Assembly: GCF_003955715.1 (NCBI RefSeq)
Contig: NZ_CP034463.1
Span: forward strand, 4,588,001 to 4,652,000
From: Streptomyces aquilus
GTDB taxonomy: Bacteria; Actinomycetota; Actinomycetes; Streptomycetales; Streptomycetaceae
Length of the DNA: 64,000 nucleotides
Direction of reading: 5' to 3'
The notes below the pieces were generated by a model, which saw nothing but the letters and a program-made list of their open reading frames with translations, was not told where the DNA came from and did no database searches. Position 1 is the first letter of the stretch. Each line of letters opens with the position of its first letter. Of this stretch, positions 19,002-27,369 are shown piece after piece. Both the position numbers and the translations under genes were made by a program.

Positions 19002-21232
19002 GGGGCGACCGTGCCGTCCGTGAGGCCGTCGTACATCCCGCGCACGAGCTGCTCTCCGAGCCGGCCCGCGCGCCTGAGCGCCCGCTCGAACTCGTCGAGT
19101 GCGCGGAAGCGCGCGCCGTAGCGCCGTTGTTCGTCGAGCGGGAGCCGGGGCAGTTGGAGGCGGCGCACGTCGAGGCGGGTGGCGGTGGAGGCGTAGCTGC
19201 TGGCCTGACGGTTGTTGGCGGTGCCGCGCAGGAAGCCGGCGAGGAACCACGGGTCGAGCGCCGTGCGCTCGGGGCGCAGAAGCACGAGGTTGCGCCCCAG
19301 GGCGGCGCCCCCCGTCGCGTCGTCGATCACGCGCGCCATCGAACCGCCGCCGAGCACCGGCACGACGACGTCGCCGGGCTCCACCAGCACGGCCTCCTCG
19401 TCGCTCTCCGGGAGCGAGCCGGAGGGCGCTGTTCCGGCGAGGACGTCGTGGTCGGTGAGGACGGGCACGCGCGCGTGGCCGCCGTTTCCGCCGGTGCGCA
19501 GCACCAGGGCGCCCCCGCGCGCGAGTTCGCCGATGGTGGTGAGCGGCCAGCGCGGTACGGGGTGTGCGGCCTCGGCGGGCGGCGGGGTGAGGTCGGCGGT
19601 CAGGCGCAGGGTCGCGCCGAGGTTCTCGCGTACGGCGGTGAGTGCGCCGGTGCCCTCGGCCGCGGTCGGCGGCGGGAGGTGGCGGGCCGGGGCGAGGTCC
19701 ACGTCGTCGTCGAGGAGGTCGATCACCGGGAGGGAGCGGGCGAGGCCGGGCCGTTCGTCGAGGGTGCCCGCGCGGTCGAAGGCGCGCCAGGCGTCGAGCA
19801 CGGCCTCCCCGACGTCCCGCCAGTCGGGCCCGCCGCGTCCGTCGGCGGCGAACTGCCCGGTGTCGGCGAGCAGTACCTCGGGCTGTGCCGGCGCCTTCTC
19901 GGGCCGGCGCAGCACCCACAGGTGGAGCGGGATGTTGTACGGCGGCGCCGCGCCGACCGGCAGGGCGACGACGGCTCGCAGCGCGCCGCGCCGCAGCAGG
20001 TCGGCGCGGATACGGCGGCCGGAGCGGCGGGAGGCGGCGGCGGGCGGCATGAGGAGGACGGCGGTGCCACCGTCCTTGAGGCGGGCGAGCGCGTGCTGGA
20101 CCCAGGCCAGCTCGGACTCGGTGCGGGCCGGGAAGCCGTACTCCCAGCGGGGGTCGTAGGCGAGTTCGTCGTGCCCCCAGTTGCGCTCGTTGAAGGGCGG
20201 GTGGCACAGGACGGCGTCGGCGTGCAGCTGGGGGTAGGCGTCGGCGCGCAGGGTGTCGCCGGTGGCGCCGCGGACGACGGCCCGGGTGTTCAGGGCGAGC
20301 CGGAGCGCGGTGAGGGCGGCGAGTTCGGGGGCGCTGTCCTGGGCGTAGAGCTCCTGGTCGGGGCGGGCGTCGACGGCGCGCAGGAGGGCGCCGGTGCCGC
20401 AGGCGGGGTCGAGGACGGTGCGGGCGGGGCCGGCCAGGTCGGCCATGAGACCGGCGAGGTCGGCGGGGGTGAGCGTGTACTGGCGGGGGTTGGCGTCGAG
20501 GTGCCGGCCGAGCAGGAACTCGAAGGTCTGGCGGGCGCCGAGCTCGGCGGCGAGTTCGGCGGTGCCGCGCAGGAGGGGGGTGGAGGGGAGGAGGTCGGGG
20601 CCGGTGGGGAGGTGAATGGCGGGGTGGGTGTTCACAGCGGGGTCGGCGGCGGAGGTGTTCACGCGACCGGCGTGGACGCCTGGGGTGCCGCCTGCCGGGG
20701 TGTTCACACCGTCGGCGCCCGCGTGAGCGGTGTTCACAGGGCGCGGTGTGGTGCCGGGGTGTGGCGAGTTCACAGCGGGCGGTGTGATGCCGGGGCGCCG
20801 CGAGTTCACAGCGCGCCGTGAGTTCACAGCCGACACCGGGCCGAAGCGCGGCGTCAGCACCTCCTCCAGCGCGCCGGGGAGCATCGCCGCGAGCCGCTCG
20901 TCGGAGCCGGCGCTCACCTCCAGCCAGACGGTGGGCCGGTCGTGGATGAGCAGCAGCACGCACCCGGCGTGGGTGAGCGCGGCGACCGGGCCCTCGGGGT
21001 GGCCGACGAGTTGCTGCCAGACGCGTTCCCGCAAGGGGACCTCGGCGAGTTTCCCCTGCTTGCGCAACCAGGCCTCGACCTCGGCGAGGGCGAAGGACGG
21101 GCTGGTCTCGGTGCCGCCGACCGGCTTGGGGAAGTCGGCGTGGCGGCGGCGCCAGTTGCTCACGGCGGCGCGGCCGACCCCGGCGAGCCGGGCGATCCCG
21201 GCGGCGGTCACCTCTGTGGCGTTGTCCTGCAC
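18995..21232 (-). CDS. N6-adenine DNA methylase (type I-like) fused to specificity domain, altered catalytic motif
   Basis: A 745-residue protein. An N-terminal MerR-like helix-turn-helix (ARLAGVGRAAVSNWRRR) is followed by a degenerate repeat region with recurring VNS/VNT (about 130-200). The HsdM-like domain has SAM motif I VLDPACGTGALL (about 272) and motif IV as CHPPFNERNW (about 342). Canonical adenine methylases have NPPF or NPPY, so the catalytic Asn is His here. The C-terminal 200 residues look like an HsdS target-recognition half (LTTIGELARGGALVLRTG). No HsdR or other restriction gene is nearby. The GTG start at 21232 follows GAGGGAG by about 7 nt; longer in-frame starts up to 21388 exist. 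Activity is uncertain. Confidence 0.75.
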   Translation of the reverse strand: MQDNATEVTAAGIARLAGVGRAAVSNWRRRHADFPKPVGGTETSPSFALAEVEAWLRKQGKLAEVPLRERVWQQLVGHPEGPVAALTHAGCVLLLIHDRPTVWLEVSAGSDERLAAMLPGALEEVLTPRFGPVSAVNSRRAVNSRRPGITPPAVNSPHPGTTPRPVNTAHAGADGVNTPAGGTPGVHAGRVNTSAADPAVNTHPAIHLPTGPDLLPSTPLLRGTAELAAELGARQTFEFLLGRHLDANPRQYTLTPADLAGLMADLAGPARTVLDPACGTGALLRAVDARPDQELYAQDSAPELAALTALRLALNTRAVVRGATGDTLRADAYPQLHADAVLCHPPFNERNWGHDELAYDPRWEYGFPARTESELAWVQHALARLKDGGTAVLLMPPAAASRRSGRRIRADLLRRGALRAVVALPVGAAPPYNIPLHLWVLRRPEKAPAQPEVLLADTGQFAADGRGGPDWRDVGEAVLDAWRAFDRAGTLDERPGLARSLPVIDLLDDDVDLAPARHLPPPTAAEGTGALTAVRENLGATLRLTADLTPPPAEAAHPVPRWPLTTIGELARGGALVLRTGGNGGHARVPVLTDHDVLAGTAPSGSLPESDEEAVLVEPGDVVVPVLGGGSMARVIDDATGGAALGRNLVLLRPERTALDPWFLAGFLRGTANNRQASSYASTATRLDVRRLQLPRLPLDEQRRYGARFRALDEFERALRRAGRLGEQLVRGMYDGLTDGTVAPD

Positions 21233-21465
21233 CGGCCGCTCCCTCGTCGTCCCTGCACGCATGTCCCTGTGCACGTCCCCGTACACGTCCGCTGCGCGTG
21301 TGACGCCGAGCATAGCGGCGTATGCAAGATCTACCCATTCACGGTCGTGTACGCGAGACATTCCGTGAACCGTGTTGACTCGGTTCACAGGCTCTGTTCT
21401 TATTGACCCAGCGAACGAGCGACAGCCGAGCAGCGGCTGTCACCGTGTCGGGAGGGGACACAGTC

Positions 21466-22173
21466 ATGGGCATGAAGGGCAAGATCGCGCTGGGGGCCGT
21501 CGTGGGGATCGTCGTCATCGGCGCCGTGTCGGCGAACTCCGGTGACGACTCCGACGGGGGTTCCCGGAGCAGCGGCAAGGGCTCTTCGTCGTCCGCTCAG
21601 GCGAAGCCGGGGGGCGACAAGGAGAAGGGGTCCGCCGAGGGCACCGACGCCGCCGACGCCGCCGAGGAGAAGAAGGTCGCGTTCGAGGGGGACGGCCAGT
21701 TCCAGGTCGGCTCGGACGTCAAGCCCGGCACCTACCGCACCTCCGGCAACGAGGACGGCATGTGCTACTGGGAGCGCGCCAAGGACGCCTCGGGCGAGAT
21801 GGACTCGCTGCTCGCCAACGACAATGTCACCGGCACCAGTTACGTCACCATCAAGGCCACCGACAAGATCTTCAAGTCGAGCGACTGCAACGACTGGGAG
21901 GCCGTCGACACCAAGGCGAAGGGTTCGCCCGCTTCCAAGATGGCCGGCGACGGTGGCATGTTCAGAGTCGGCGCGGACATCGCGCCCGGCACGTACAAGT
22001 CCACCGGCAACGAGGACGACATGTGCTACTGGGAGCGCGCCAAGGACGCCGAGCACGGCCTCGACTCGATCATCGCGAACGACAACGTCTCCGGCAGCGC
22101 CGTCGTCACGATCAGCGCCAAGGACACCTACTTCAAGACGTCCGGCTGCACGGACTGGAAGAAGACCGGCTGA
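21466..22173 (+). CDS. Membrane-anchored protein with two tandem copies of a ~60-residue domain
   Basis: A 235-residue protein of unknown function. An N-terminal hydrophobic segment (KIALGAVVGIVVIGAVSA) acts as anchor or signal. A Ser/Gly/Asp/Glu-rich linker follows, and two homologous extracytoplasmic domains fill residues about 85-155 and 165-235. Each has F.VG.D..PGTY, then SGNED or TGNED, MCYWERAKDA, an ANDNV block and a cysteine near the end (SSDCNDWE; TSGCTDWK), so each domain probably has one internal disulfide. The duplication is recent enough to be obvious. GGAGGGG lies 8 nt before the ATG. No catalytic motif is visible. Confidence 0.8.
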   Translation: MGMKGKIALGAVVGIVVIGAVSANSGDDSDGGSRSSGKGSSSSAQAKPGGDKEKGSAEGTDAADAAEEKKVAFEGDGQFQVGSDVKPGTYRTSGNEDGMCYWERAKDASGEMDSLLANDNVTGTSYVTIKATDKIFKSSDCNDWEAVDTKAKGSPASKMAGDGGMFRVGADIAPGTYKSTGNEDDMCYWERAKDAEHGLDSIIANDNVSGSAVVTISAKDTYFKTSGCTDWKKTG

Positions 22174-22274
22174 CACCGGCCCCGTACGGCGAGATCCGCC
22201 CGGCTCCGCTGACGAACCCGCGGCACGTCTCGCCGTACCCGCTCATCCCACCGCCTCACCATCGGGGAATTCCC

Positions 22275-23078
22275 ATGCGTCACACCGCACTTGCCACCCT
22301 CTGCCTCGCCGCCGCGGCCACGCTCTCTCTCACCGGCTGCCAGTCCGGGCAGGACAAGGCCGACAGCAAGCCGGACAAGGCCGGTTCCAGCGCGGCTGGT
22401 TCGCCCTCGCCGAGCAAGAGCGAGGCGAAGGAACCCTTCGCCGGACTCACCGGCGCCGAGATCGCCGACAAGGCCGTCGAGGCCACGACCGGTGCCTCGT
22501 CGCTGCGGATGAAGGGGGACGTCCCCGACGACGAGTCGGGCAGCATGATCACGATCGACATGGCCCTGAACAGGCAGGGCGAGTGCGCCGGCACGATGAG
22601 CATGGGCGGCCAGGGCAAGGCCGACCTGATCAAGGTCGGCGACACCGTCTACATGAAGTACGACGAGAAGTTCCTGCGCGAGCAGAGCAAGGGCGAGAAG
22701 AAGTCGGACGTGGACGCGGCCGTGGCGCTGCTCGCCGGGAAGTGGACCAAGATGTCCGCCAAGGGCAAGGACGCCAAGGACATCGCGAGCTTCTGCGACC
22801 TCGACACGGTCCTCGGTGACGCCGACGACGCCGAGACGGACGCCTCGCGCGGCAGGACGACCACCGTGGACGGCACGCCCGCCATCGTGCTGAACGAGCG
22901 GGACGGCAAGGAGCGTTACACGCTGTACGTCGCCACCGAGGGCAAGCCCTACCTGCTGCGCGTGGACAGCGTCTCCGCGAAGGACCCGGGCAGCCTCACC
23001 TTCAGCGACTACGACAAGAAGGTCCCGGCGCAGAAGCCCAGCGGCGAGATCCTGGACCTGGACGCGCTGGGCGGCTGA
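22275..23078 (+). CDS. LppX/LolA-fold type lipoprotein
   Basis: A 267-residue lipoprotein. The signal peptide ends at lipobox LSLTGC, and a Ser/Lys-rich linker follows. The mature domain has the pattern of LolA/LppX-like half-barrel proteins of actinobacteria (AVEATTGASSLRMKGDV, then alternating strands, VYMKYDEKFL, KGKDAKDIASFCDLDTVL, KERYTLYVATEGKPYLLRVD). Such proteins bind lipids or small hydrophobic ligands at the outer face of the membrane; the ligand here is unknown. It follows the repeat-domain protein by about 100 bases and may share its transcript. Confidence 0.8.
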   Translation: MRHTALATLCLAAAATLSLTGCQSGQDKADSKPDKAGSSAAGSPSPSKSEAKEPFAGLTGAEIADKAVEATTGASSLRMKGDVPDDESGSMITIDMALNRQGECAGTMSMGGQGKADLIKVGDTVYMKYDEKFLREQSKGEKKSDVDAAVALLAGKWTKMSAKGKDAKDIASFCDLDTVLGDADDAETDASRGRTTTVDGTPAIVLNERDGKERYTLYVATEGKPYLLRVDSVSAKDPGSLTFSDYDKKVPAQKPSGEILDLDALGG

Positions 23079-23090
23079 GCCCCGGCGCCT

Positions 23091-23834
23091 CTAGAGCGGG
23101 TGCCGCATCCACACGTTGGGCTCGACGTACACCGCGTACCCCCGCTCCGGCTCGCAGCGCACCGGCACCAGCGCCCCGGGCACCTCGATGTCGCCCCGGG
23201 TGTCGAAGGGCAGCCCGGTCCAGCGGCGCCACTGCTCCAGTGAGCCGACCACCGTCATGGACGCCGGCGCCACCGCCTCGACGGTGGCGCCGGCTCTGGC
23301 GTGCACGCGCAGCCACGGGTCGTGCGGGAGCCCGTCGGGGCGGACGCGGCGGGCGTACTCCTCGATGGGGGTGTGCGGTTCGAGGTGCTTGGCGCTGGGG
23401 CGGACCGGGGCGACGACCTCGCCGAAGCCGTGGGCGCGGGCGTTGTCCCGCATCGCCGAGAGCATGCGGCCGGACAGGCCCTTGCCCTGGAGGTCGGGCC
23501 GGACGTTGATGGCGATCGCGCTGACCGTGTCGGACCGCGTCCCGCGGCGCAGGTCGGCGAAGGCCCACAGGAGGACTTCGTCCCAGCCCCGGGCGGGCAG
23601 TTCGCCCCGTCCCTCGGTATCGAGGGCGAAGGGCACGCTGAACCCGGTGGCGACGACCTCGCCCCGCTCGTCCTCGGCGAACAGCACATACGCCGGGAAC
23701 TCCCGGGCGATCCGGCCGTAGTGGTAGTCACCCACCAGGTCCCGGGTGACGAACTCCGGCCAGCTGTCGGCCATCCCGACCGCCCGCCCGAGGTCGTCGG
23801 GACGCTCGGCGAGACTCGACACCTTCAACTCCAT
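23091..23834 (-). CDS. GNAT-family N-acetyltransferase-like protein
   Basis: A 247-residue protein. The acetyl-CoA-binding motif A is INVRPDLQGKGLSGRMLSAM (Q-G-K-G loop) near residue 115, preceded by the expected strand SAIAINV. The N-terminal half has a less common PEFVTRDLVGDYHYGRIARE, and the C-terminal third (VPVRCEPERGYAVYVEPNVW) is a family-specific extension. The substrate is unknown. The start ATG at 23834 is used because the upstream frame adds only a short unsupported leader. It converges on the lipoprotein gene with 12 bases between stops. Confidence 0.75.
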   Translation of the reverse strand: MELKVSSLAERPDDLGRAVGMADSWPEFVTRDLVGDYHYGRIAREFPAYVLFAEDERGEVVATGFSVPFALDTEGRGELPARGWDEVLLWAFADLRRGTRSDTVSAIAINVRPDLQGKGLSGRMLSAMRDNARAHGFGEVVAPVRPSAKHLEPHTPIEEYARRVRPDGLPHDPWLRVHARAGATVEAVAPASMTVVGSLEQWRRWTGLPFDTRGDIEVPGALVPVRCEPERGYAVYVEPNVWMRHPL

Positions 23835-23947
23835 GCGGCCACCGTAGGCGGGCGGCGCCGGAGGCCGGAACCGGTTTTCCGGCCCCGCGGACAGCACCCT
23901 CGGCCGGCGGCCGGCCGCACCGTACGCTCAGCCGCCGCACGGCAGGG

Positions 23948-24718
23948 TCACCCGCCGCACTGCCGCAGCATCATCTCCTTGTCCGCCTTCGTCACGGGCA
24001 GTTCGTACTTCAGGGAGACCTGGGCGAAGCGCACGGCGTACGAGCAGCGGATGGTCTTGTTCGGCGGCAGCCAGGAAGCCGGTCCCGAGTCGCTCTTGGA
24101 GCCGTTGGTGGGGCCGTCGACCGGGATCAGGTTGAGCGGGTCGTTGGCTATGTCCTCGCGCTTGCCCTTCGTCCACCGCGCGGCGCCCATCTGCCAGTCG
24201 TACGACAACGGCATGACATGGTCGATCTGCACCTTCGTGGCACGGGCCTTGACCCAGTCGATCTCCTTGCCGGTGTAGGGGTCGGCCAGGGTCATGGAGG
24301 TGACGACGCAGTCCGAGCCGGAGCGGAAGCGGACGTCGTCGCCGTCGCGCTTGAGGAGGTCGTTGCGGGTGTCGCAGCCGTTGTGCGAGAAGGGGACGCC
24401 GCCGGGGGCGGAGTCCATCCAGGCGTAGCCGAACTCGTCACGGTCGTAGCCGGTCTTGGGGCCGCGGCCCTTGGTCGCGATCTTCTCGATCAGATCCCGG
24501 GCCTTCGCCTTGTCGGCGTCCGAGGTGATGGCCGCGAGGCCCGGTTTGGTGCCGTCCGGGTTGTCCAGCGGGCTCACGGCACGGCCGGAGCCGACGGCCG
24601 GGACGGAGCCCGAGGGCTCGTCGTCCGCGGGCAGGTCGACACCCTCGCATCCCGTGAGCAGTACGACCATCCCGAGCATCGCGGCGGCGACCGCCGCCCC
24701 ACCCCTCAGACGCGTCAC
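23948..24718 (-). CDS. Secreted HNH (DUF1524-type) nuclease lipoprotein
   Basis: A 256-residue protein. The signal peptide with lipobox LLTGC indicates export and lipid anchoring. The catalytic part has the HNH/DUF1524 pattern: VQIDHVMPLSYDWQMGA (Asp-His), then NDPLNLIPVDGPTNGSKSD and SWLPPNKTIRCSYAVRFAQV. Conserved cysteines (NGCDTR, SDCVVT) suggest a disulfide suited to the outside. This family is common in Streptomyces as extracellular nucleases, probably for scavenging DNA; target specificity is not known. The GTG start has GGAGG 8 nt upstream. Confidence 0.85.
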   Translation of the reverse strand: MTRLRGGAAVAAAMLGMVVLLTGCEGVDLPADDEPSGSVPAVGSGRAVSPLDNPDGTKPGLAAITSDADKAKARDLIEKIATKGRGPKTGYDRDEFGYAWMDSAPGGVPFSHNGCDTRNDLLKRDGDDVRFRSGSDCVVTSMTLADPYTGKEIDWVKARATKVQIDHVMPLSYDWQMGAARWTKGKREDIANDPLNLIPVDGPTNGSKSDSGPASWLPPNKTIRCSYAVRFAQVSLKYELPVTKADKEMMLRQCGG

Positions 24719-24881
24719 GGTGCGTCCCTCCCCTTGTTCTGTTCGTCTCCGCCCCGCACAGGCAGGCGCTGCCCGTACTCACCGTAGCGGGCGAGAGGTC
24801 CAGACCATATGGGGCCTCAAGGGGCATCCTTCGCATCTCGGGCGTATCGTCGAATCGAGTCACCTCCGGAAGGAGCTCTGG

Positions 24882-25067
24882 ATGGGCATCTTCGACAGGT
24901 TCAAGAGCAACCGCCAGATGCAGGACAAGGCCAAGGACATGTCCGACATGGCGGAGAGAAAGGCCAACGAGAAGACGGGCAACAAGTACGAGAGCCAAGT
25001 CGACGACGCGCAGCAGAAGATCGAAGGCGCGATGGGCATGGACCGAGACAGGCCCGAGCAGCCGTAA
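24882..25067 (+). CDS. Small antitoxin-like protein (MT0933/Rv0909-type)
   Basis: A 61-residue, highly charged, helical protein beginning MGIFDRFKSN and containing DKAKDMSDMAERKANEKTG and DDAQQKIEGAMGMD. It matches from memory the actinobacterial family labelled MT0933-like antitoxin. No partner toxin lies next to it, so a role in a toxin-antitoxin pair is doubtful; a small stress protein like CsbD is an alternative. GGAAGGAG lies 6 nt before the ATG. It is convergent with the next gene and a hairpin separates them. Confidence 0.7.
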   Translation: MGIFDRFKSNRQMQDKAKDMSDMAERKANEKTGNKYESQVDDAQQKIEGAMGMDRDRPEQP

Positions 25068-25104
25068 GGCCGGAGGCCCACGGAGAAACACAAAACCGTG
25101 GAGG

Positions 25105-25136
25105 CCGTCCGCGGAGACCAGCTCTCCCGCGGGCGG
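25105..25136. terminator. Hairpin between convergent genes
   Basis: CCGTCCGCGGAGA pairs with TCTCCCGCGGGCGG (one bulge, one G-T pair) around a 5-base loop. It serves both the small antitoxin-like gene and the convergent hypothetical gene. Confidence 0.6.
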
Positions 25137-25180
25137 CTTCGGCCGTCCCGCACCCGGGGAGCGTTTGACCGGCGTGCCGA

Positions 25181-25681
25181 CTACGGCTCCATCAACAGCA
25201 CCACGCGGTCGATGCCTACGTCGTACACCAGGATCGGATCGCCGTAGGAACCCTCCGGATCCATGAAGACCGGCTTGCCGAGCCGTCTGCCGAGCGTCCG
25301 CAGGAACCCGCAGAACAGGTCGAGGCGCCCCTGCCCCTGCAACTCCCGCAGGTCGACGTCGAAGTCGATCTCCTCGTCCCCGAGGAAGCGGAAGATCGCC
25401 AGGATTCCGTCGGCCGGCCAGACCCGCAGTTGGGGGCACTCCGCGTCGGCCGGCCGGGCCAGCACGGCCGCCGCCCGGGGCGGGGGGAGTGGAGTGTCGC
25501 CCTCCACGTACTCATGGCTCCAGCCGCGTTCCACGACGAGGTCGAGCAGCGACTGCCAGTCCCCCGCCGAGGTGCCCGGGACCCGCAGGTCGGGCAACGA
25601 GCCCATCTCCTCCGGGTCGAGGAACTCCTTGACGGTGTCCCACGACAGATCGCTCTCGGCGTCCCCCGCCAGGCCGCTCAC
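25181..25681 (-). CDS. Hypothetical cytosolic protein
   Basis: A 166-residue acidic protein not recognised. The sequence shows a mixed alpha/beta pattern with AGDWQSLLDLVVERGWSHEY, LRVWPADGILAIFRFLGDEE and DFDVDLRELQGQGRLDLFCG, resembling immunity-type or SUKH-neighbour proteins only vaguely. There is no signal or membrane segment. The GTG start has GAGGGGG 7 nt upstream. It lies 24 bases after the start of the next gene on the same strand, so both may be one transcript. Confidence 0.7.
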   Translation of the reverse strand: MSGLAGDAESDLSWDTVKEFLDPEEMGSLPDLRVPGTSAGDWQSLLDLVVERGWSHEYVEGDTPLPPPRAAAVLARPADAECPQLRVWPADGILAIFRFLGDEEIDFDVDLRELQGQGRLDLFCGFLRTLGRRLGKPVFMDPEGSYGDPILVYDVGIDRVVLLMEP

Positions 25682-25705
25682 CGCACCCCCTCATCTCCCG
25701 GGACC

Positions 25706-26605
25706 TCACACCTTCCCGATCCCCAGCGTCGACTCCGATGGCAGCAGACCCGAGGACAGCACCGCCACCCAATAGTCACCGAGGAGTTCGACGAGCCGGT
25801 CGATCTCGGTCGGCGCGAGGGACTGCCAAGGGGCGACGGCGAGTTGGTCGGTGTGCTCCTCGACGCGGTGGCGCAGGGCGCGGCCCGCCTCCGTGGCCGT
25901 GCCGTCGGCGTCGACCAGGCCGCGCGCTGCCAGGCGTTCGCGGGCGGCCGTCCATTCCGCCTCGCTCCAGCCGCGGCTCTCGAAGCGCTCGACGGACGCC
26001 GCGCCTATCGCCGCGAAGGAGACAAGCGACTCGGTCGGGTCGAGACCGGCGACCAGCAGGGCGGCGAGGTGGCCGTCGCCGCGGTGCTCGCGCAGGATCG
26101 TCGCCGCCTGCCACAGCTGGAGGTGCGGGGCCTCGGGCCACTCCAGCGCGGCGTTGGCCGCGGCCAGCGGGCGGCCCGCGGTGTTCACCGCCTCGGCCGC
26201 GCGCCGGGCGAGGGCGGCGGCCTCCGCCAGCTCGGGACTGTCGACGCGGTCACCGAACATCGCGCGGTACGCCCGGTCGATCCCTCGCAATCGCGCCGCC
26301 AGCACCGCCTCCGGAGGCGCGATATCCCACGCGACGTCGACATGCTCGGCGACCATGCGCGGGCTGAAGCTGTAGAAGGCGGACGTCACGCGCCCGGCGT
26401 CCACCGCCCCCAACGGCGCCGCACGGAAGGGGAAGTAGCTCGGCCAGCGCTCCTTCGTGTCGAAGCCGAGCGCCGCCGCCTCCTCGAAGACCTCCGGCGC
26501 GTAGTACAGGACCGCGTGCAGCGGCTCCAGCAGGTGCCAGAGCTGACGCGCCCGGGCCGGCTCCACGCTGCCGACGACGCCGGTCCCACCCTCGTGCTGT
26601 GACAT
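25706..26605 (-). CDS. SCO6745-family helical protein
   Basis: A 299-residue protein of a Streptomyces/actinobacterial family known only by its S. coelicolor member. It is rich in helices (ARQLWHLLEPLHAVLYYAPE, RAYRAMFGDRVDSPELAEAA) with a C-terminal winged-helix-like part (WSEAEWTAARERLAARGLVD, TEAGRALRHRVEEHTDQL), reminiscent of MarR-type recognition segments. Function is unknown. AGGAGG lies 7 nt before the ATG. It is divergent from a tetR gene with a palindromic operator between them, so it is probably the regulated target. Confidence 0.8.
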   Translation of the reverse strand: MSQHEGGTGVVGSVEPARARQLWHLLEPLHAVLYYAPEVFEEAAALGFDTKERWPSYFPFRAAPLGAVDAGRVTSAFYSFSPRMVAEHVDVAWDIAPPEAVLAARLRGIDRAYRAMFGDRVDSPELAEAAALARRAAEAVNTAGRPLAAANAALEWPEAPHLQLWQAATILREHRGDGHLAALLVAGLDPTESLVSFAAIGAASVERFESRGWSEAEWTAARERLAARGLVDADGTATEAGRALRHRVEEHTDQLAVAPWQSLAPTEIDRLVELLGDYWVAVLSSGLLPSESTLGIGKV

Positions 26606-26663
26606 GCCACGCCTCCTCGTCGTATCGAAGCCGGTGGGAGCCGCTCGGCCGCCCACCGCGCAA

Positions 26664-26726
26664 CTTGACACTGACAAGATTGCCTCGACCGCCCGAACTT
26701 GTCAATGCCTAGATTGGGCGTACGCT
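26664..26726. promoter_or_regulatory. Divergent promoter and TetR operator region
   Basis: The dyad CTTGACACTGACAAG (26664-26678) and a second CTTGTCA half (26698-26704) face each other as TGACAAG...CTTGTCA. On the plus strand TTGTCA (26699-26704) and TACGCT (26721-26726), 16 bases apart, would start transcription at or next to the tetR ATG, so that mRNA may be leaderless. On the minus strand TTGACA and CAATCT flank the same region. Binding by the TetR protein is inferred. Confidence 0.55.
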
Positions 26727-26733
26727 GCTGTCC

Positions 26734-27318
26734 ATGGCACCTGCGGACACCGACAGCACCAAGCCGGCCGCGCGCCGGCCCTACCACCACGGCGACCTGC
26801 GCCGCGCGATCCTCACCGCCGCGCTCGACGTCATCGCCGCCGACGGGCCCGCCGCCCTGAGCCTGCGCGACCTCGCCCGCCGGGCCGGCGTCTCGCACGC
26901 GGCCCCCGCGCACCACTTCAAGGACCGCACCGGCCTGCTGACGTCGATCGCCGCCGAGGGTTTCGGGCTACTGGCGACCACGCTCCGGGAGGCCTCGGAC
27001 CTCAAGGAGGCGGGCGTGCGCTACGTGCGCTTCGCACGCGAGCACCCCGCACACTTCCAGGTCATGTTCGCGCCCGGGCTGCTGCGCACCGACGACCTCG
27101 AACTGACCACGGCCCGCACCCTCGCCGGCGACGCCCTGCGCGAGTCCGTGTCCGCCGTGGACCCCGGCGACGTCGACCCCCGCCTCGCCGGCGTCGCCGC
27201 CTGGTCCCTCGCCCACGGTTTCGCGACGCTCCTCCTGAGCCACAACCTGGACGGCCCGGTCGGCGACCAGAACCCCGAGGAGGTGTTCAGGACGCTCGCG
27301 GCAACACTGTTCCGCTGA
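26734..27318 (+). CDS. TetR/AcrR-family transcriptional regulator (WHG-domain type)
   Basis: A 194-residue repressor. The N-terminal helix-turn-helix (LRDLARRAGVSHAAPAHHFK, residues about 40-62) is preceded by RRPYHHGDLRRAIL, typical of the subfamily with a WHG C-terminal domain. The ligand domain contains EHPAHFQVMFAPGLL and AAWSLAHGFATLLLS. It probably represses itself and the divergent SCO6745-family gene through the dyads in the shared promoter. No ribosome site is needed if the mRNA is leaderless. A hexanucleotide repeat follows directly. Confidence 0.88.
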   Translation: MAPADTDSTKPAARRPYHHGDLRRAILTAALDVIAADGPAALSLRDLARRAGVSHAAPAHHFKDRTGLLTSIAAEGFGLLATTLREASDLKEAGVRYVRFAREHPAHFQVMFAPGLLRTDDLELTTARTLAGDALRESVSAVDPGDVDPRLAGVAAWSLAHGFATLLLSHNLDGPVGDQNPEEVFRTLAATLFR

Positions 27319-27321
27319 CCT

Positions 27322-27369
27322 GCACCAGCACCAGCACCAGCACCAGCACCAGCACCAGCACCAGCACCA
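27322..27369. repeat. GCACCA hexanucleotide tandem repeat
   Basis: Eight perfect GCACCA units begin 4 bases after the tetR stop. They are followed by two 22-bp near-copies (from about 27364) that each start with the same GCACCA. The rest of the 188-base gap to mfd shows no gene. Confidence 0.9.

Noticed and set aside
16519..21232. A Pgl/BREX-like defence locus, because a kinase and a DNA methylase are close together
   Set aside because: No PglZ, PglY/BrxC, BrxL or related genes; the genes are separated by a membrane-protein gene coupled to the kinase, and the layout matches core Streptomyces synteny.
18855..21338. An 827-codon Arg/Pro-rich frame overlapping the methylase on the same strand
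   Set aside because: Out-of-frame shadow; lacks any motif, while the other frame encodes a full methylase.
24882..25067. Toxin-antitoxin module
   Set aside because: Only the antitoxin-like small protein is visible; the neighbouring hypothetical gene is convergent and shows no toxin motif.
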